From: Ambrosia x helenae
Taxonomy: Eukaryota > Streptophyta > Magnoliopsida > Asterales > Asteraceae
Assembly (NCBI GenBank): GCA_030844895.1
Contig: CM061223.1
Location: 29,502,561 to 29,566,560 of the forward strand
Length of the DNA stretch: 64,000 nt
Reading direction: 5' to 3'
Of the stretch, positions 58,642 through 64,000 are shown one piece after another; position 1 is the stretch's first letter, and each line of letters begins with the position of its first letter. A model generated the notes under the pieces. The model saw nothing but the letters and a program-made list of their open reading frames with translations. It did no database searches and was not told the DNA's origin. The translations under genes and the position numbers were made by a program.

Positions 58642-60159
58642 TGTAACACCCCAACCGATGGCGGAAACATCGGGATGTCACGTAATGATGATTGTTCAGT
58701 AGCTCATGGTGAATAATAGATTTCATTAAATGATTTATATGAATTACATACAATAGTTCTAGAATTTGTACATCAAATTGAATGAAACTACGCACATATC
58801 TTCAAGCATCAATACAAATCTTCAAGCAAATAGAACCTGAAACATGTTAAGTTAAAAATGTTTTGGGTCAACAAAAGTTGGTGAGAATTACATAGGTTTT
58901 TGATGATTGAATAAAATGTTGTGCAATTCATGTGTCATGTCAATCTAGCCCATATGTGAGAACATACTAGAAATAAATCGAGTGCATAATCAACCCTGAT
59001 GACTGTTATAAAATGATACATACCATACGCTCATGGTCCAATATGTTATACGATAACAAACACCCACGCTACCTTTGTAGGAGGCACGTATCCGGGTGGG
59101 ATTGTCAGTCCAATAGATCTATCAATGTATACCGCCGGCTTGTACGGAGTTAATGATTATGCTAGAATGGTGCTTACTCTAATCATGCTCAAGACATAAT
59201 GCAACATAGAAAACACATAGACACATTGATGATTGAATTGCATAAATGATGTTGTAACATGTTTCACCCCAAAAATGGTGATAAATAGAAAAGGGGCTAT
59301 GTAAAACTCACCTTGGTAAAATGTTATATCTGTTGAGAAATTTGGATAATTGTGTTGACCAAATGTATCAAGTATCACCCTATAATAAAGTAATAAATAT
59401 GTCTAAGTCTATCAATCCTAAAAATGTATAAGTTTCTAGGGCTTCGAATTGGGGATAAATGCATGTTTGATTAATATTAAAAATATTCGCCAATTGAGAG
59501 AAATTTAGTAAATAAATAACTAAAAATCTTTTTATGAATATTAAATCCAAGATGGTCACAAGAATATGTTTGAAGTATAAAAATAATTTTTATAAAATTA
59601 TTTCCTTTAAAATAGATTATTAAATCTATTTATTACAATTTGTCAAATTTTAACTTTAATATTCAAAAATACTAAAATTAAAGAATTATTGTTTTAAAAA
59701 TCATATTTCTGTTCTAAATGGTTAAAAATAATTTGTATAAAATTTTGGTGCAAAAATGATGAAAATTGGATTTATTATGATTTAATTATGATTAAATCTA
59801 ACAAAAATTGATTAAAAATATGAAATAAATGATTTTACTGAATTAAAAATTATTTCAGTAAAGTTTAATGTTATAAAAACTTAGGATAATTTTTGTGGAA
59901 ATTAATAAGATCGTTTTGATATTTTTATAGATTTTTATAAATAAAATAGAATAAACTTGATTTAATTATTATAAATATTAAATAAATGAATTTCAGAAAA
60001 ATAAAAGTTGTAGATAAAACTTTTAACTCAGATTTAATAAATATAATTTTTTTAGAATTTATAAGAAAGTTTTAATAATCAAAAATGAATTTATAAATTT
60101 TAAGTGAAATATAAATATATAATTGGTTTAAACAAAAAGAATGATTTTAAGGAAAAAGG

Positions 60160-60225
60160 GGTGTCCACGCCGGGTCTCGAACTCGCGTGGGCCGGCTGAA
60201 AGGCAACAGACATAACCAACTGATC
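60160..60225 (-). repeat. tRNA-like module inside LTR (minus)
   Basis: Minus strand: TCAGTTGGTTATGTC (box A-like) and GAGTTCGAGACCC (box B), with a CCGGCG/CGCGTGG stem-like region. It lacks a clean acceptor stem, so it is a degenerate tRNA or SINE head rather than a tRNA gene. Confidence 0.55.
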
Positions 60226-60878
60226 TGTATGATCAGTTGTGTTTATCTCTTGTTTTTTTTTGAAATATAAATAACATGAACCAACTAGTGTTCTTCCCCA
60301 ATTCAATATAATCAAGCCCTAACTTATGCAATAATCAAATCTAGCAAATAATAACCCGATTAATCATAGGGTTATTGTTTGTAGATGATCGATGATCAAA
60401 AACCACAAGGAAAATACAACTTACAAATACGAATTCGTGTATTACGCTTGGTCAACGAAAAAGTCAACTCTGCTTGATTGTTGATTAAAAACGATTGGTT
60501 AACAGAAATTGGAGGTGAGAATATGATGTTCGGCGATTAGGGATAGTCTAGGCACGTTCAATTTATAGGGAAAACATCTTGGTGTTCAAAATGGTAATTG
60601 TTGACCTTGAATCAATTATGACGCGTTTTTGTTCAAAATGGTATGATTTAGCTTGTAATTGGACGCGTATAGATGATTGACAGGCCGGTAATCACGCATC
60701 AATTGGTCAAACGATAATTTATCATGGTTAAATCACATAACAAATTTCAAATTTACGAAAATAATAAAAAAAAGGAATTTATATCAGCTGCTGCAGTTAA
60801 TCGCTGTTAAGGAAGAAGGAAAAAGGGAGGTGAAGGTGTGTATTTATATAAATTAAGTTGGAATACAAACAGATATCA

Positions 60879-60951
60879 AGGCTAGCTCAGGTGGCTAGCA
60901 CGCGTGCGTGTGTGTGAGAGGTCCCGAGTTCGAAACCCGGGTGGAGAGACT
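60879..60951 (+). repeat. tRNA-like module inside LTR (plus)
   Basis: GGCTAGCTCAGGTGGCTAGC (box A at 60883) and GAGTTCGAAACCCGGG (box B at 60926), spaced as in tRNAs, followed by a T-run (60954) that could terminate RNA polymerase III. The acceptor ends do not pair well, so it is not a normal tRNA gene. Confidence 0.6.
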
Positions 60952-61666
60952 TAATTTTTTTAAAACAGCAGAAAGGGAAAGGAGGGAAGGGGTAAATGGG
61001 CCGGACCAAGCTGTTGGGCTGGGTTTTGTTTCCGGTTCTGGGCTTGGGCAGTAATTCTGGGCTCAGGAGCATTTGGGCGATAATGGTTTTAAAACCTCCA
61101 TCTTAAGTTTGTTTTATATATATATATATGTATATTTTTATTATTATTATTATAAGAGAAAAAAAAATCTTTTTATATATATATATATACATATTAGTTG
61201 TGTGTTAGAAAAAATAGAGATTTAGGCATATTTAGAAAAAAAAAAATATACAAGGGCTTTTATACTAAAAATTTGGGGAGAATTTTTGCGATGTTACAGT
61301 CTCCCCTACTTTTGAAAACTTCGTCCCGAAGTTATTAATAACACAGGGTTGAGGGTGATTGGGTAGAATTTAGGGCAACTATGGTTTGGGAAGTTTCGAG
61401 TTAAGGCATGACATAAATTTATAGGTAACAGAATAAACTGTTTCGAATAATTTGGGTAAGAGTTTTGATATGTGTGAGTTTTAAGGGTTGGATTAGGTTC
61501 ATCTGAAATAGCAAGGAGAATAAGAATCTTAAGTTTTAGGACTCCTAAAAGAAATGCATGAGTTGATTGACTATAGAAAGACTAAATGAAGTACCAGGTA
61601 ACTAGAGTTTATAATTGGTTATTTACTGAAAACCTTGATAGAATTTCACACTACCTTAACGTACCT

Positions 61667-61708
61667 GTAAATTCATGATTACGTTCCGGACCGCAATCAC
61701 CAATTTAC
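61667..61708 (-). other. Conserved hairpin in element G
   Basis: Arms GTAAATTCATGATTACG and CGCAATCACCAATTTAC around the same loop TTCCGGAC as at 43783. As minus-strand RNA it has 14 Watson-Crick pairs, two G-U pairs and one mismatch. Confidence 0.65.
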
Positions 61709-62739
61709 CTTACATTAAAGTTTTGCGTCCTTCTATATCTTCACCGATTGTTGAGCAGGTCCGATAGCCTCCACCAGTAGCGGAGTAGGTTGTAGGGCCT
61801 CTCCCGACTGTTGAAAAGGCATAATGACCTCTACCAATCGTTGAGTAGGTTCGATAGCCTCCACCAGCCGTGGAGCAGGTTGTAGGGCCTCTCCCGACTG
61901 TTGAAAAGGCATGATGACCTCTATTAAGTGCAGCATTTATTATACACATAGGTTGCAAATTGATAACATGTTTATGCAAGCAAGTATAACAAGCACAGTA
62001 TATGAGTTGTAGTTGTATAGATTTATATAATTAGTTCACATTCAAACAATCATGCACCATGTAACAACTCTCAGACAAATATTTTATTACTTGAATCAAA
62101 TAGCGTCAATACATAGAATAAAAGCAACCAATAGTCAAATGGTTAGACTTGCGGTTAGGTAGCCGGAGGATCTTGATCTCTGTTTAGTTTAGGGCATCGG
62201 TTACGGAAGTGGTTTGGGTAATGAATGTTCAATATGGGTTGAATGAAGGACAATGAGGTAATATAAGGAATGTAATCATTTATTCATTTAATTAAAACGA
62301 ATAAACGAAAACGTTGACTTATCAAAGATTCTAAATTCTAATAACATATGAAGACATGCTTTAGCCTATAAGTGAACACTCATCCCGAGAATTCCCAGGT
62401 AGGCATCCGGGTCCCTCGTCTGATTGGGATATATGCGCAATGCCAGCCTAGACAGAAGACTCAGAATACAGGCGTTCACCCTTCCAGATTGCACGTGTTC
62501 GTTATTAAAATCTAGAACTTCGACGAGATCTCAAGGTGGTTCAGGCTAAACCTGAGGATTTTGTCCTATTAGTCTAAGAGTAGATCCAATGGTGGAGAGC
62601 AACCTTCTTGTAGGAATGAAAGTAGGGATAAGAAGTAGGAGGGAGATAGAGGATAGCAAGTAAAAGAAGCAAGTACTTGTTAAATCCTATGGTTATAGAC
62701 TAGATTATTTTTCTAATAACCTAATTCCCTATAACCATG

Positions 62740-62751
62740 GCTCTGATACCA
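62740..62751 (-). promoter_or_regulatory. Primer binding site, initiator tRNA-Met
   Basis: TGGTATCAGAGC with CATGG following on the minus strand, three bases from the LTR at 62755. Confidence 0.9.
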
Positions 62752-62754
62752 ATC

Positions 62755-64000
62755 TGTAACACCCCAACCGATGGCGGAAACATCGGGATGTCACGTAATG
62801 ATGGTTGTTCAGTAGCTCATGGTGAATAATAGATTTCATTAAATGATTTATATGAATTACATACAATAGTTCTAGAATTTGTACATCAAATTGAATGAAA
62901 CTACGCACATATCTTCAAGCATCAATACAAATCTTCAAGCAAATAGAACCTGAAACATGTTAAGTTAAAAATGTTTTGGGTCAACAAAAGTTGGTGAGAA
63001 TTACATAGGTTTTTGATGATTGAATAAAATGTTGTGCAATTCATGTGTCATGTCAATCTAGCCCATATGTGAGAACATACTAGAAATAAATCGAGTGCAT
63101 AATCAACCCTGATGACTATTATAAAATGATACATACCATACGCTCATGGTCCAATATGTTATACGATAACAAACACCCACGCTACCTTTGTAGGAGGCAC
63201 GTATCCGGGTGGGATTGTCAGTCCAATAGATCTATCAATGTATACCGCCGGCTTGTACGGAGTTAATGATTATGCTAGAATGGTGCTTACTCTAATCATG
63301 CTCAAGACATAATGCAACATAGAAAACACATAGACACATTGATGATTGAATTGCATAAATGATGTTGTAACATGTTTCACCCCAAAAATGGTGATAAATA
63401 GAAAAGGGGCTATGTAAAACTCACCTTGGTAAAATGTTATATCTGTTGAGAAATTTGGATAATTGTGTTGACCAAATGTATCAAGTATCACCCTATAATA
63501 AAGTAATAAATATGTCTAAGTCTATCAATCCTAAAAATGTATAAGTTTCTAGGGCTTCGAATTGGGGATAAATGCATGTTTGATTAATATTAAAAATATT
63601 CGCCAATTGAGAGAAATTTAGTAAATAAATAACTAAAAATCTTTTTATGAATATTAAATCCAAGATGGTCACAAGAATATGTTTGAAGTATAAAAATAAT
63701 TTTTATAAAATTATTTCCTTTAAAATAGATTATTAAATCTATTTATTACAATTTGTCAAATTTTAACTTTAATATTCAAAAATACTAAAATTAAAGAATT
63801 ATTGTTTTAAAAATCATATTTCTGTTCTAAATGGTTAAAAATAATTTGTATAAAATTTTGGTGCAAAAATGATGAAAATTGGATTTATTATGATTTAATT
63901 ATGATTAAATCTAACAAAAATTGATTAAAAATATGAAATAAATGATTTTACTGAATTAAAAATTATTTCAGTAAAGTTTAATGTTATAAAAACTTAGGAT
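62755..64000 (-). repeat. 5' LTR of element G, cut by the window end
   Basis: Matches 58642-59887 with only a couple of differences noticed (for example ATGATGG for ATGATGA at 62809 and GACTATT for GACTGTT at 63115). Such near-identity means a recent insertion into the Tat element. Confidence 0.92.

Larger units (their letters stand above)
58642..61298 (-). repeat. 3' LTR of non-coding element G (2.66 kb)
   Basis: TGTAACACCCCAACCGATGG at the left, GCGATGTTACA at the right. On the minus strand the polypurine tract AAAAGTAGGGGAGAC directly precedes it. The first 1.25 kb is nearly identical to 62755-64000. The left flanking bases GTCAC are the candidate target duplication; the other copy is outside the window. 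It contains two tRNA-like modules (60160, 60879) and (TA)n runs at 61116 and 61173. Confidence 0.9.
61299..62754 (-). mobile_element. Internal region of element G, no coding capacity
   Basis: Only 1.46 kb between polypurine tract and primer site. No gag or pol. Contains the hairpin at 61667-61708, an approximately 90-bp tandem duplication at 61741-61922 (GTTGTAGGGCCTCTCCCGAC twice), and a block at 62365-62500 (CAGGTAGGCATCCGGGTCCC) shared with element M. Confidence 0.85.

Noticed and set aside
60879..60951. Functional tRNA gene
   Set aside because: Box A and B are present but the ends do not form a convincing acceptor stem; it lies inside an LTR.

Overview
This is plant nuclear DNA, almost certainly from a eudicot with a large repeat-rich genome. 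The evidence is Ty3/gypsy elements of the Tekay and Tat/Athila type, CACTA, hAT, PIF/Harbinger and Helitron DNA transposons, a tRNA-derived SINE, and one plant-specific gene (DUF506 family). The mix would suit Asteraceae, but nothing here proves that. No bacterial or organellar genes were seen. About 95% of the window is transposon-derived and only one gene looks intact.

Region 1-24.4 kb is a deep nest. A minus-strand Tekay-type Ty3/gypsy element (LTR 21135-24400, initiator tRNA-Met primer site at 21120, gag/protease/start of RT 20515-18502) is cut inside RT by a second minus-strand LTR element ('element A': 5' LTR 14734-18501, tRNA-Asp primer site 14710-14727, internal 11443-14727, 3' LTR 1-550 plus 10933-11442). 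The 3' LTR of element A is split by a 10.4-kb Helitron (551-10932), and its 5' LTR by a 2.0-kb PIF/Harbinger element (16042-18072). The big Helitron carries a broken REM-type B3 gene and a U1-type zinc-finger gene. Two further Helitrons sit inside it in tandem (2097-6072 and 6073-8455). One holds exons of a BEE-like bHLH gene and the other exons of an FZR/CCS52-type WD40 gene. Every gene piece lies in the same orientation as the Helitron that carries it.

Region 24.4-38.4 kb holds an old LTR-like remnant, minisatellites, a CACTA element with TCT target duplications (26095-30749; tnpA-like exons at 29054-30025; internal SINE with a perfect 16-bp target duplication), Helitron ends, hAT-type elements and a SINE-like fragment. 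Region 38.4-40.5 kb is the one credible host gene: a two-exon DUF506 protein gene on the minus strand, whose intron has received a hAT-like element 17 nt from the splice acceptor.

Region 41.4-48.1 kb is a PIF/Harbinger MITE that received a complete non-coding LTR element (41703-47972, target duplication CAAAA). Region 48.1-51.5 kb has nested hAT-like elements and two Helitrons meeting tail to tail. Region 51.5-58.6 kb is a Tat-type Ty3/gypsy element with decayed gag-pol and an 88-bp tandem array. It is interrupted by a very young non-coding LTR element (58642 to beyond the window end) with almost identical LTRs and tRNA-like modules inside the LTR.

Most notable: the multi-level Helitron nest with gene capture, proved by the uninterrupted sister LTR; a family of 8-bp-TSD elements whose interiors are arrays of a motif resembling their own ends; and a hairpin conserved between two otherwise different non-coding LTR elements.
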